Source of the DNA: Semisulcospira habei
Lineage: Eukaryota; Mollusca; Gastropoda; Semisulcospiridae
Direction of reading: 5' to 3'
Length of the DNA stretch: 64,000 nt
Assembly (NCBI GenBank): GCA_036245525.1
Contig: BTPG01000004.1
Location: 157,318,158-157,382,157 of the forward strand
Notes under the pieces: generated by a model
What the model saw: only the letters and a program-made list of their open reading frames with translations
Told to the model about the DNA's origin: nothing
Database searches by the model: none
Made by a program: the position numbers and the translations under genes
Part shown: positions 11,108 through 21,744 of the stretch, piece after piece
Numbering within the stretch: the stretch's first letter is position 1
Layout: every line of letters starts with the position of its first letter

Positions 11108-11505
11108 AGGGAGAGTATAAAAAGGAAAATACAGGTGAATGGACCAAGGGTAGACAGAAACAGATGCTCCAGAATAAAGGGGAAAGCCCACCCTGTGAGG
11201 CTGACGATAGGAACTAAAAAGTAGTTAACCCCACCCAATTCCCCAAGGGCAGACCCGGGTTGGGGGGAGGGGCGGGGAAGGATAAGTAGCATGACAATCC
11301 TAACATTCAGGAACCCATCTGCCACTGTCAAAAAAAAAATAACAAGCTGACCTGCGCCAACACATAGATCACAACAAAAATACTTGCTTTCATTGTCCTG
11401 TGAAAAAAGGGGTCAACACAATAATAAGAGAGGGGAGAGGGGCGCTTAACCCCTTCACTGCCAGTGATCGCATATTGTGTTTCTACACTCTTTGTTCATT
11501 CAACA
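11108..11505. other. Intergenic sequence
   Basis: No coding or RNA signal is recognised. The motif aaccccttcactgccag at about 11450 resembles short sequences next to other repeats in the window (for example 41081 and 53796). Confidence 0.45.
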
Positions 11506-11712
11506 TCACACAGACCAAGCAGTCCAGGGAACCATAGACAATGGTGTCACACAGACCAAGCAGTCCAGGGATCCATAGACAATGGTGTCACACAGACCAA
11601 GCAGTCCAGGGATCCATAGACAATGGTGTCCCACAGACCAAGCAGTCCATGGAACCATAGACAATGGTGTCACACAGACCAAGCAGTCCACGGAACCATA
11701 GACAATGGTGTC
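11506..11712. repeat. 41-bp tandem repeat, five copies
   Basis: Five units of 41 bp (cacacagaccaagcagtcca, then ggg/tgg/cgg, then aaccatagacaatggtgt) with only a few substitutions between units. Confidence 0.93.
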
Positions 11713-11713
11713 A

Positions 11714-11778
11714 GCAAGAGGCATAGATCCTCATGAGCCCCGCAACTGCAGGGGCTCTTGAGGATCTATGTCTCTTGC
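11714..11778. repeat. Palindromic hairpin, family G, copy 1
   Basis: An inverted repeat with arms GCAAGAGGCATAGATCC/GGATCTATGTCTCTTGC and inner arms TCATGAGCCCC/GGGGCTCTTGA, leaving a loop of a few bases. Related palindromes are at 31247-31303 and 40993-41052, with half copies near 12340-12375 and 55724. Confidence 0.85.
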
Positions 11779-12433
11779 AGTTGTCAAATTTAAATCGTCA
11801 TCAGTGGAAGCAGCAGCAGCATCCTGGTTGTGATTGACAATAACAAATGTTCTGTTTATGTCAGTTTCCAGTGTTGTCAGCAGTCAAGATCACACCAGGT
11901 CCAGCTCGTAGCGGCCCCCAGCACCCATAAAGTAAGTGAACTCGCCTCCAGCATCCCACTTCACGCCCACCCGGCCCGACTTACAGCCTGGCGGTACACG
12001 TGTCACTGTACCGGATCCTCCACTGCCCTGTGGACAGTCAACATTCACCATCAATTAAAACTGGGCAACACTGGTCGTCATCGTCCATCGTCATCTTCAC
12101 CATTATCTACAATTGTCGTCATCGTCGCCATCATTATCTACGTCTGTGACATAGCAGATAATGATGACGACGATGATGATGACCAGTGTCAGTGCTGTTG
12201 TTGGTAGTGTGCATGCTGCTCTGGTGGTGCTGGTGATGAGAATCACGATAAAGGTGATGTTGATAATAATTATGACGAAGACAGGTATCCAAAGTCGGGG
12301 TTTAGAAGATAAACAAATAAAAAATACAAATAAGATTAAATCGCGGGGGTTCATGAGGATCTATGTCTCTTACAGTTGGATCGCGTTCGCTTTTATCTCG
12401 GCAATGAAGCGGTTAAAACACAGTGGTGAAGGA
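11779..12433. other. Intergenic sequence with ATG/CAT-rich stretch
   Basis: No gene is recognised. 12060-12260 is enriched in short GATGAT/CATCGT runs, which produce low-complexity frames rich in Met, Thr and Ile. 12340-12415 carries a half copy of the family-G hairpin with its flank. Confidence 0.5.
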
Positions 12434-13163
12434 CACACTATTATCTGTATATAGCAAGGGCCGGTCATGACTACGCTATTAGCTGTATATAGCAAGGGCC
12501 GGTCATGACTACACTATTATCTGTATATAGCAAGGGCCGGTCATGACCACAATATTAGCTGTATATAGCAAGGGCCAGTCATGACCACACTATTATCTGT
12601 ATATAGCAAGGGCCGGTCATGACCACACTATTAGCTGTCTATAGCAAGGGCCGGTCATGACCACAATATTAGCTGTATATAGCAAGGGCCGGTCATGACC
12701 ACACTATTAGCTGTATATAGCAAGGGCCGGTCATGACCACACTATTAGCTGTATATAGCAAGGGCCGGTCATGACCACACTATTATCTGTATATAGCAAG
12801 GGCCGGTCATGACCACACTATTATCTGTATATAGCAAGGGCCGGTCATGGCCACACTATTATCTGTATATAGCAAGGGCCGGTCATGGCCACACTATTAT
12901 CTGTATATAGCAAGGGCCGGTCATGGCCACACTATTATCTGTATATAGCAAGGGCCGGTCATGGCCACACTATTATCTGTATATAGCAAGGGCCGGTCAT
13001 GGCCACACTATTATCTGTATATAGCAAGGGCCGGTCATGGCCACACTATTATCTGTATATAGCAAGGGCCGGTCATGGCCACACTATTATCTGTATATAG
13101 CAAGGGCCAGTCATGACTACACTATTATCTGTATTATATAGCAAGGGCCGGTCATGACGACAC
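12434..13163. repeat. 38-bp minisatellite, about 19 copies
   Basis: A 38-bp unit, ACTATTATCTGTATATAGCA followed by agggccggtcatgaccac, repeats about nineteen times. Two subtypes differ at the tatct/tagct and catgacc/catggcc positions, and the catggcc subtype is clustered in the right half, which suggests recent local expansion. Confidence 0.93.
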
Positions 13164-14043
13164 TGATATTGATTCCGCTTATTATGCCTGCCGGTTATTA
13201 CTCCACTATTTCCTCCATGCGAATGGCGGCCTAATTAACAGGTTCGCTTGTATTTACCAAATCTTGTGATATGCAGCCCTGTCCTCGTTTCACACGGTCC
13301 CCAACCTTCAGGATTCTTGCCGGCTCAGCTCCCGTGGGTTTCGCTCTCACTGGCTCTGGTTTATTGCCTGCAGAAAGCATTACAGCCAATCTTCAATAGC
13401 AAATTCAGTTATGTTCGTCTTTCAAATAATTAAAATGTTAACCCTTTGGCTGTCGGCAGAGCTTTTTATTGAGGTGATTCCTGTCGGAACAATAAGCATT
13501 ACTGAAACCCAAAGGGTTAACACCCGACCCTCCTTCCCGCTTGTCCTAGCCCCCCCCCCCCCCCCCCCCCCCACGGGACTTTGATCGTAATGTCTAGTAT
13601 CGGTAAACTTTGTACCATCTATGAAAACAATTACCTCAGTAAGCAAGGTATTGTATTCAAGTTGTGTGCACTCAGATGCTATTTTGATCTGCCGATACCG
13701 TTCTAGTGGAATATGCTACTCCACGTGGACAGGTGATATTACGCATGCGGGGGAACTGAACGTCAAGAACGATAATCAACACGCGTGTACACACTAATAT
13801 TATAACAATTAAAGAATGTTTGCAGAAAACAGATCGCTGTGTACATACCACACATCAGGCACTCCTGTGTTGCTACAGCTTGGGTTGTCTGCCCACACAA
13901 CAAAAGAAAATATTGGTTTGAAACCTCTCTAGCACACAAAACCTAACTGTAGCAAGATATAGCATGAATTTAATCCGACACACAGACGCTAGCAAAGTGC
14001 AGCATTAATTGAATCCGTCTTTTTGCCAAAGACAGTCGTGCAG
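13164..14043. other. Intergenic sequence with a poly-C tract
   Basis: No gene is recognised. A run of about 24 C lies at 13550-13573. The short motif aaccctttggctgtcggcag at 13438 recurs in similar form near 14991 and in the flanks of other repeats. Confidence 0.5.
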
Positions 14044-15530
14044 TTATAAGGTTTCCAGTAAAACAGCCAGTATCATTTCACCACCTGAGTCACCCGTGAG
14101 TACCTTGTGTGTGACGTGTCCCAAGGCGGCGATGGCTTGTTCCAGACGTTTCATCATCCCGGAATCCCAGCTGACCGACACCAGAGTGACAGCTGTACTG
14201 ACCGTAGGCACCTCACTCTTCTTTTCCAGGCCGTCCAAGCGCGCTTTCAGTTGCACCAGCATCCCTAACAGGGCCCCATCAGGGGCGGGCACCACCAGTC
14301 GCTCCAATGAGCCAACGTGGACTGCCAGTGCCGCTTTCTGCTCTTCAAGGGAGGCTATCTCAGCTCGCTTCTGGCTCACGACGTCATCTTCTTCTCGCTG
14401 TAGCTTGGCGAGAATCTCGTGGCACCGCTTTTCCAACAATTGTTGCTGACGATCAAAATTGACCTTGACCTCGGAGCTCTGTGTCCTGAAGTGCGCCTGC
14501 GCAGCAGCAATTTCCTTCTTTAACTTCTTGATCTGAAGAAGACACAATAAAACCAAAACTGACAGGAATACCACTCTGACTCGGAATCAAATCGTCCCGT
14601 ATTCAACGGAACAAACAACGCATTCGAGACAGCCGAACTAACTATCTCATTAGTTTGTACTACAATAAAACCAAAATTGACATTGATATGTAATTGTTTT
14701 ATGACCTGGATCATGGTGACATCAACAAATGATGAGTGTGCCATGAACCAGTCAACACAGCTAGATAACTCTCTCAATGAGAAAACTTCAACACTGGAAT
14801 CGTTTACACAGCACGGTTTACATTCTGCTGGCTGTCATTGTAAACTACAGGAATGTTGTCCGAAAACTAATTATCAAATTTCTGTTGACAAACACGACAC
14901 AGTTCACGACATTAACGCTGGTGCATGTCAAAGTTGCCAGCCATCTTCTTCATCCAATTTCTGATTACATATAAGACACAATTTAACCCTTTGGCTGTCC
15001 TCGTTTTTTTGTCGCGATAATCCTATTTTCCACAGCAATCACAGCAGCAGAACGCCACACTGACAGTCACAGAGTTAACACATTCTAGACGTGCCACAGT
15101 CGGATACGCGAGTGTAAGCTGTAAGCCGCGTATCCGACTGCGGCACGTTTCGAATGAATCAAGACATCAACATAATGCACCCATGCATGTCAGGTTTGTC
15201 AGCCATTGTGTTACCTGTCCGTCCATTACTGACTCCTTGTCACGAAACCTTCCAGCTTGGTCCGTCAGAGCCGCCCGTTCTTGTTTGGCTGTACTGGCCA
15301 CAGGTTTCACTCCACACGCGTGATGGAAAGCAGAAAAACATTCCACACAGAGGAGACTGAGGTGAGCGGGACAGTATATGTCCCCAGGACGGTCGGGGTG
15401 GCTCACACACAGCGACCGGCGACTAGCAGCCAGACGACCTGGGGTCAGCGTGTCCAGCTCTTCCAGTCTGTGGTCACGTGTGCCGGTGATCTTCTTGTCG
15501 CTCTTGGTGCAGGCAGAACACAGCTTCATG
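14044..15530 (-). CDS. B-box/coiled-coil (TRIM-like) protein, two exons, partial
   Basis: Two minus-strand exons fit together. The first, 15530-15215, follows an acceptor (ctgattttcag) and ends at a GT donor (gacag|gtaaca). It encodes a B-box type zinc finger with the spaced Cys/His pattern (CVSHPDRPGDIYCPAHLSLL, then CVEC and FHHAC). The second, 14532-14044, follows an acceptor (tgtcttcttcag) in the same phase (0). It encodes a coiled coil of about 100 residues (KKLKKEIAAAQAHF; KRAEIASLEEQKAALAVHVG) and ends in a stop. B-box plus coiled coil is the core of TRIM proteins, many of them ubiquitin ligases. No RING exon or C-terminal NHL/SPRY module is visible here, so the 5' part must lie beyond 15530 or be lost. 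A Polinton starts only about 170 bp upstream. Confidence 0.72.
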
Positions 15531-15696
15531 CTGAAAATCAGAAAACAAAGCTGTCGCTGGCAACTTGTTTAAGGAAGAGCTAGTTTAGTGGAAATACTGG
15601 CGACACGACCGTTTTTAGTTTCTGTGTTTTACTACAGTAATTTATTAATCAAAATGGCTTTATGTACTGAAATTTAAAAAGAAAAATGATTTGGCA
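15531..15696. other. Junction sequence between TRIM-like exon and Polinton
   Basis: AT-rich unique sequence. Similarity to the second PolB copy stops at about 15697, so the truncation breakpoint of the first Polinton lies here. Confidence 0.5.
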
Positions 15697-18136
15697 CAAG
15701 CTTAGTGTCTTCTTTTTTCCCTGTCTTACTCATTTTCTCAACTGCTAATGGATAATCATTATGATAATCATGTAGATGGTGCGGGTACTCCAGGTCTACT
15801 TCAAAGATCCAATCCTTCGCATCGTTTTGGTCAAGATTCATAATATTGTTAGTTAACCCTGACTCTGTTACATCATACTGTGACAAATCATGCAGACAAA
15901 AGTTTTTCAAGGGCAATAACTCACACATTGCCCAGCCATACAAATTGTTAGCGTCTACATAGGTAATAAATGACCTTGACCTCGAGGGGTCAAACCCAAG
16001 GTCACCATAACCGTCCAGATATTTATTGTTGGCTCTGGCGTAGTTATTTGCTGCAATACTAATGCCTCCTCTCAATCCGCATTCTACCATTTCACCCATC
16101 GTACGATCAGACAACAGGTCTATAGATATCTTACTGGATTTCAAAAATGCATCCCATGTCATGCCAGGACTAGTTATGTAACAAGCAGGGTCAAGCTTGT
16201 AGTGTAACAAACCCTTTTCACGGTAACTTTCAAATACGTCTGCTAGCAAACAAACGTCTGCTTTCAAGTACTGGTCATGGTAGTCACCAATCGTCTGACA
16301 CCCTAATTTACCCCATGCATCAAGTGCGTGTTGATATTCAGAGTCAGAAATACCTTTTCCAGTTAGTGTAGAATAAAATTTCTCTTTTGGTGGCAGTCTT
16401 GTTTCTTCAAACACAACCCAGTGATCAATGTACTCATACGGATACACACCTTTCTTAATCAAGTCTGGTTCAAAATATTTACTCGTTATTGGATACTCAG
16501 TCAGTCCTTCTGCCAGACTAGCCAATCCTAAAGACAAATGTTGCATGGAGTCATAAAATGCTAATTTATCTAACCTAAAAGTCAAGTATTTCTCAGTTGT
16601 CTGGGCAATACAACTTATGTTTTTGTACGACTCATCTACAGCCTGCATGATAATATGTGAATCATAACCTTTGAGATTGTGGAAAAAGATTGGTAACTTA
16701 TATGTCTTAGGATCTATTTTTAATAACAAGTTACAATTGTTATGTGCAGCACCTCTGTAACGCCCAGTTATGTGATCATGGTCACGAACTTTATCACATC
16801 CTAAAGGCTGTTCACAAATCCAACACGTCTCAGCTGTATCAAATTTCAGTTTGTCTTCTTCTGTCATCACCAAAGGCATCTGGCATGTTGTGAGATACTG
16901 TACTACCTGACTATACAGATGTCTCATTTCTGTTAAAAACAAACATGCTGCATTTTCACCTCTGTAGATAACAGGCTCTGAATGCAAACCGTCTGACCTA
17001 ACAAGAATGTATCCAAAAGAACACACCACTTGGTCACTCAACTTTATAGTCTTTGGTAATGACTCTGGAACAGGACCCTCATATGGTACAACCAATGATT
17101 CAAAATCTGCATACACTACAAACGGCAACTTTTGCTGATTCCCATAGTTCTTAAAATAAACCTTGCTGCCAGGATCTGGATACTTAAGTACAGTTTGTAT
17201 GTCATCAGCTGATCTGCAGTGTAGGACGTGTTTGTGCGCTACTGAAATAGAGGAGAATCTTTGTAAACATCTTTTACAAACTTCCTGTTTCCCATTGTGT
17301 TTTGTTGTATGTCCATGAATTAGACGTGACATATTTCTGATAATTGTGTAGTGAAAGTTATCACCAGAGCTTATTAATAACATATCAACATGTCTATCTT
17401 CTGACTGCCCATAGGTTGGGGCAATTGGGGACACTCTAATTGGCCGTAACTTATCAACAGACTCATTATCCCACACATACACATTTACAGATATACCAGG
17501 ATTTAGTTTTTCAAACAAGTCTATGTCCTCTATTTTAACAGGAAACTCAATGCCACTAAAATCGAGTTCATTTACAAATTTGGTGTAGTTAGATACACGT
17601 TCAGGTTTTGACTTTACAAAGTGTAGTTTAGCAAGCACACACCACATGAAACAATCGTTGTCATTGTTCTGTATATTAACAACAGCCTTTTTGTTTGCAA
17701 CCTCTGTTGGCAGTGGCAACCACGATTTACCTAATATAGGATGATACCTTGACTGCTTTAGTTTTAGTTCATGTACATGTCCTTCGTGCCAACCAGATCC
17801 TTTCATTTTTGCACTGTCAATTGCCTGTAGAAAGTCTGGTAATAGTCTGTCTCTAAACACGTTTTCTAATTCTCTTCTTGTGTTAACTGTGTGTTGTCTT
17901 GTTGATATGTACGAAACAATCACTTCACCGTCTACTAAAGTAAATTCTATTTTTGCAACAATCTGAATCTTTACACTGCCTGTAAGAAGATTATCTTGTA
18001 TTACAGAAAAAGAGTTTTCTATTGATTCATAAACATTATTAGTATTGGATATAGGTAAGTTTGTTGTGTGAAACACGTTACGTAGGCCTGATGGGCCAGG
18101 GTTTGATGGGCCAGGGTTTTGAACATTGTCCGTCAT
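15674..18136 (-). pseudogene. Protein-primed DNA polymerase B, 3'-truncated
   Basis: An open frame of 820 codons gives the N-terminal two thirds of a Polinton family-B polymerase, which would copy the element's linear DNA from a protein primer. Visible motifs: CKRCLQRF zinc site (about 287), Exo I YADFES (342-347), endonuclease VII-like Cys/His block CWIC...RDHDHITGRY (438-460), Exo II HNLKGYD (486-492), Exo III YLKADVCLLAD (623-633), palm motif A YVDANNLYG (726-734). Motifs B and C are absent: similarity to the second copy (58456) ends at residue about 815 and the frame stops after five unrelated residues. The start at 18136 follows AAATAAAAATG. 36 bp separate it from the 114-aa gene. Without motif C it cannot polymerise. 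Confidence 0.93.
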
Positions 18137-18172
18137 TTTTATTTGACCGACAAAATAATAAATGAAAAAATA

Positions 18173-18517
18173 TTACCGCTGGCTCACCTTGTGTAATACC
18201 ACTTTATTAACTGTAACACTGTCAATATAAACATTTAGTTTGCGTAGTTGTTTAAATATGCTATAACAAATTTCCCCTAACCAACCATAGTTGGTATCAT
18301 CAACTTTAAAAGTAGGTGTCTTTAAATCAACTGTCATGCACTCCACATTTGGATGCTCATCGACATAATCCAAAGTCACACTATATGTAGCATATATTTC
18401 TGATGGTGCTGAAAGGCTTATGTAAGTCTGTTTGGGTGATATTAAGTCAGTAAAGTGCATAACATCTTTGAAAAGGTGTGTAAGATCAAGCACTTGTATG
18501 ATTTGTCCGTCTGTCAT
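18173..18517 (-). CDS. Polinton 114-aa conserved protein of unknown function
   Basis: A 114-residue acidic protein beginning MTDGQIIQVLDL, with no membrane segment and no motif I recognise. A second copy lies at 58075-58419, also directly upstream of PolB in the same orientation and with the same 36-bp spacer; the two proteins differ at ten positions. The first five residues resemble the start of PolB (MTDNVQ), and both genes follow an AATAAAAATG leader, so the two may share expression timing. Conserved linkage to PolB suggests a replication-associated or early role, but that is inference. Confidence 0.85.
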   Translation of the reverse strand: MTDGQIIQVLDLTHLFKDVMHFTDLISPKQTYISLSAPSEIYATYSVTLDYVDEHPNVECMTVDLKTPTFKVDDTNYGWLGEICYSIFKQLRKLNVYIDSVTVNKVVLHKVSQR

Positions 18518-18553
18518 TTTTATTGGACAAACAAATGTATAAATTAATTTACA

Positions 18554-19165
18554 TCAATTTACTAACCCATACCCTGTGGGCTGATCTGTCTTTAAAATGA
18601 GCTTTAGATGCTTAGTTGATTTCAGTTTATTTTTTACATCATCTCGTTCATGCTTATTTGGGATGACATCATTCTCTCTGAGACAGTCTTCAAAGCTGTC
18701 ACGATCCTTACAGTAAAACAAACAGATAAACTTTAACTGTTCTCGAAAATCTTTCAGTACAGCATTATATTTCTGAGTGAGAATCCATACACTTACATTA
18801 GCATGTCTGCCACTGAAGGCAAGTTCTGCTAATGTGTTTCTCTTCTTGACAATGTCTTTCTCTGCAGAACAGTCATCAACAATAAACAACGTTGACTGTC
18901 CTTCAAATTGCTTGTAAAAATATTGTAGGTAGTCATTCAGTTTTTTCTCAGGGTCATCTAAATATATGTTGTTGTCAGTCCAAATGAATAAACGGTTGTG
19001 ATAAGCTTTGTTGTGTTTGATTGTAGGACAAAATATTACAATGTTTTCAAAGTGGTGTATGTATCTTGTTTGTAATAGGTTAAGTACAAATTCAGTTTTA
19101 CCACACCCTGTGGCGCCACAAAATAATCCACAGTGTGGGTCGAGTGTCATTAAGCTCAGGTTCAT
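18554..19165 (-). CDS. Genome-packaging ATPase (FtsK/HerA-A32 type)
   Basis: 203 residues from the ATG at 19165, chosen because it follows GTATTAAAATG and does not overlap the capsid gene; an in-frame start at 19201 would. Walker A is GATGCGKT (17-24), Walker B LFIVDDCS (93-100), and a sensor-like stretch SVWILTQKYNAV lies at 125-136. This is the compact A32/FtsK-HerA packaging motor carried by Polintons, adintoviruses and larger relatives. It would drive DNA into preformed capsids. It sits 19 bp after the major capsid gene, the usual neighbour. The frame is open and the catalytic motifs are undamaged. The second Polinton in this window is cut just before this gene. Confidence 0.93.
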   Translation of the reverse strand: MNLSLMTLDPHCGLFCGATGCGKTEFVLNLLQTRYIHHFENIVIFCPTIKHNKAYHNRLFIWTDNNIYLDDPEKKLNDYLQYFYKQFEGQSTLFIVDDCSAEKDIVKKRNTLAELAFSGRHANVSVWILTQKYNAVLKDFREQLKFICLFYCKDRDSFEDCLRENDVIPNKHERDDVKNKLKSTKHLKLILKTDQPTGYGLVN

Positions 19166-19184
19166 TTTAATACACAATATAATT

Positions 19185-20468
19185 TTAATATATGTGTCCA
19201 CTCAGTCTACTGTCTTGTATATTGAGTTGTGCGTCATATATCAGGTACAAATATATGTTAATGGCTTCGGCTTTTTCAACCTTCTTTTGTATCTGAATTG
19301 TTATTCCATCACTACCGTTCTCGACAGTTCGACCTGACCCATGAAGGTAATCATCATCTGTACTACGAAGGTCTAGACACAGTGCATATTTGTTTGTAAG
19401 GTATTGTCCGATCCTAACATCAAACAGATGTAGATCTTTGCACGCAATGTTTGCAGGTTTATCTCTAATCCTTCCTCCTGCAAAATACTTTGTGATCTCA
19501 TCGTAGTGTTGATAAGGTAACATTCCTGAAGCGTACACTTGATTAGGGCGGCCTTCGATTGTGCAGGACAAATGTGTAATCTTAGGATTGTAGAATTTTT
19601 CTGAATCTCTTTTGTATGGACTCACCGGTTCAACAAACAACATAAGAATACCTTTCCGTGACCTGGCAGGCGTGTTCAAGTTTATGTTCCACATTGGGTC
19701 GCTTTTGTCTTTGGGTATTAAACTATGTCTAATCACACGGTCATAATAAATTGGAAGTCTTGACTGGTATTGATTTTGAATGAGTCTGGCTAGTTCAGTA
19801 TGTGTAACAATTTCATATTCCAAGGAAATGTTAGAGATCTTATATGTTGCATCTGTGGCAGATGATTTTATAACTTTGGAGTAGTCATTGAAAGTTAGTT
19901 CAAAGCTCAGACGGTCATTCAGTGCCCCTTGGTAATAAGGCAAATGAGCTGTGAGGATTTCAAACTCAAGTGGAATGTAAAATCTGGTTCCATATGTTTC
20001 TGCTATAATAACGTCATTGGCTGCTGACGTTGATTTATCTCCAGCATTGATTCGAAGTTTACCAACATTATCAGACTGTATGCCTTGGTAAATACGATCC
20101 TCTCGTTCTTCTCTTGTAAGCCACAGATCTTTGTAACAGTAGAATACATCGGAGTCGTCAAGACTAAACACTTCCTGTCCTTCAAGTTTTACTTTAATAG
20201 TTCTAACAATTGCTCTGCCAAGATTGTCAACTAGTGTTCTGTTTACATCTGCCTCTGATGATAGTTCACTATTAAATGCTAGGCGTGCAGTGCCAGGAAC
20301 AATAACGTCACTGGGGCCTAGGTTTGGAAACTTGACTGTAAGTGTTTGGTTCTGGTCTATGGTACTAGGATTGTTTGTGATGACGATTGATTGTCTTATG
20401 CCCTTAACACCCAGAGGCTCACGTAGTTTTCTGTATGGGTCTAACTTTGATCTGTAAGACTGTGTCAT
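19185..20468 (-). CDS. Polinton major capsid protein (double jelly-roll family)
   Basis: 427 residues from the ATG at 20468, preceded by TGCATAATAAAAATG. An upstream TTG in frame is ignored. The length, beta-rich composition and position between packaging ATPase and the divergent 411-aa gene match the Polinton major capsid protein, which forms pseudo-hexameric capsomers related to adenovirus hexon. Recognisable segments include VKFPNLGPSDVIVPGTARLA near the N-terminus, VKLEGQEVFSLDDSDVFYCY, LNDRLSFELTFNDYSKVI, and a C-terminal jelly roll with VRIGQYLTNKYALCLDLRST. The frame has no stops. The family assignment rests on these patterns and the neighbours; a structure prediction would settle it. 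Confidence 0.85.
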   Translation of the reverse strand: MTQSYRSKLDPYRKLREPLGVKGIRQSIVITNNPSTIDQNQTLTVKFPNLGPSDVIVPGTARLAFNSELSSEADVNRTLVDNLGRAIVRTIKVKLEGQEVFSLDDSDVFYCYKDLWLTREEREDRIYQGIQSDNVGKLRINAGDKSTSAANDVIIAETYGTRFYIPLEFEILTAHLPYYQGALNDRLSFELTFNDYSKVIKSSATDATYKISNISLEYEIVTHTELARLIQNQYQSRLPIYYDRVIRHSLIPKDKSDPMWNINLNTPARSRKGILMLFVEPVSPYKRDSEKFYNPKITHLSCTIEGRPNQVYASGMLPYQHYDEITKYFAGGRIRDKPANIACKDLHLFDVRIGQYLTNKYALCLDLRSTDDDYLHGSGRTVENGSDGITIQIQKKVEKAEAINIYLYLIYDAQLNIQDSRLSGHIY

Positions 20469-20508
20469 TTTTATTATGCACAATAAAAAATAATCAATTA
20501 ATAAAACA
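20469..20508. promoter_or_regulatory. 40-bp divergent promoter region, capsid gene / 411-aa gene
   Basis: Only 40 bp separate the start codons of two divergent genes. On each strand the start is preceded by an A-rich block (CATAATAAAAATG on minus, AATTAATAAAACAATG on plus). Any conventional TATA box about 30 bp before a start site would lie inside the neighbouring coding sequence, so leaders must be very short. Confidence 0.6.
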
Positions 20509-21744
20509 ATGGCAGCGGGAGGATTTAATCATGAAGATTTTGAAATGAATGACATGAATGTCTCAGATACCAGTATCACAGATATGACTGGAATGGTAAC
20601 TACTTCTAGTATGTATCACGAACTGCTAAAAGATAAAGTAAACTCATTTTATGACAGTGTTGGTGTCCACCCAGATGTAATAGATCCTAACCAGTTTGAA
20701 TACGAAAAAGGACATTTATTTGTAAATACAGACAGAGGGAAAATAAATCTAACACATAAAAACAATCCTTCTAAGTTTAGAGCTTTAAGTACAATTAAAG
20801 GTGAAGTCGGTGGTAACTCTGGGTTGGCAAGGTATCTTGGAATTGGTGGGTCTCCTGTCACGCCAAGACTTGTTAGTGTTCTTCATGACACGCAAACAAA
20901 GTTGCCAACAGGGCAACAAATTGAAATGGCACCAGTAACAAGCCTACCAGAAATAGCAAACACAGTGATACAAGAAACCTCATTTACTGAAGGACAAATA
21001 AATGACGCTTTGAAAACAATAGATGATCCACCTTTGTCAATGAGGGAGATTATGGGATTGGATAAATCACTGCAGACAATAAGAGGTGAGATGGTAAATA
21101 ATGTTGCCAAACTGGGAGAGCTTGATAAACACATAGAACGTGAAAAAGAGAAACTGGCTACCGCAGACAATGGAAATCTTGACACAGAAATGAAAGAAAG
21201 AATTCAACACAGATTAAATGATTTGCAGATAGAAAGATCAGGACGGTTAGAAACAATTAGTATTGGAAGACAAAAACTAAAATCACAGGTCAACAGAATT
21301 AGAGAAACTATTCAGAAAATACTTCACGAAGACACTACTCTGGCTGAGAGACTAAAAACACTTTTCAGAGAACAGGGTATCACAATTGCTAGTTTAATTA
21401 CAGCTCTGGGATTTATTATCAGTACTGTTGTGTTAGCTGTCTCCGGCAGTGGTGGTGGTGCACCCCCGGCACCGGCACCACCAACCCCGGGCCCCCCGAC
21501 TCCAACAGACCCAAAAGATTTACAGACGTGGGTAAAGAAACAGTTGTCTCACATATCAGACTTGCTTAAAAAATTGGCTGTGAAAGCAGTGGATGCTTTG
21601 CCTGGCATAATTGGCACTGTTGTCAGTTGGCTGATTAGTACAGCGGCAAAGGCAGTAGGGTTTATGGCAGAGCATGTGTGGGTCTTTTTGGTGACAGTAG
21701 GAGGGTTGATGGTGGGTTATTTAATGAAACAGATAAAGAAGTAA
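20509..21744 (+). CDS. Polinton-associated coiled-coil membrane protein, 411 aa
   Basis: A 411-residue protein recurrent in Polinton clusters of marine invertebrates. It has an acidic N-terminus, a soluble region with NSFYDSVGVHPDVIDPNQFE and FRALSTIKGEVGG, then a long coiled coil (about 190-285: LDKHIEREKEKLATA; QKLKSQVNRIRETIQKILHE). A hydrophobic segment follows (GITIASLITALGFIISTVVL), then a Pro-rich linker (PAPAPPTPGPPTPTDP) and two further hydrophobic stretches near the C-terminus. It is divergent from the capsid gene, and its 3' end overlaps the convergent 420-aa gene by 24 nt. No enzymatic motif is seen. A virion-associated membrane or scaffold role is inference. Confidence 0.82.
   Translation: MAAGGFNHEDFEMNDMNVSDTSITDMTGMVTTSSMYHELLKDKVNSFYDSVGVHPDVIDPNQFEYEKGHLFVNTDRGKINLTHKNNPSKFRALSTIKGEVGGNSGLARYLGIGGSPVTPRLVSVLHDTQTKLPTGQQIEMAPVTSLPEIANTVIQETSFTEGQINDALKTIDDPPLSMREIMGLDKSLQTIRGEMVNNVAKLGELDKHIEREKEKLATADNGNLDTEMKERIQHRLNDLQIERSGRLETISIGRQKLKSQVNRIRETIQKILHEDTTLAERLKTLFREQGITIASLITALGFIISTVVLAVSGSGGGAPPAPAPPTPGPPTPTDPKDLQTWVKKQLSHISDLLKKLAVKAVDALPGIIGTVVSWLISTAAKAVGFMAEHVWVFLVTVGGLMVGYLMKQIKK

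Noticed and set aside
12103..12454. Frames rich in Met, Thr and Ile on both strands
   Set aside because: Low-complexity GATGAT/CATCGT sequence, with no domain or splice support.
12434..13163. CRISPR-like regular repeats
   Set aside because: The units abut with no unique spacers and the DNA is eukaryotic; this is a minisatellite.
13248..13433. 61-codon hydrophobic frame
   Set aside because: No motif, no start context and no splice support.
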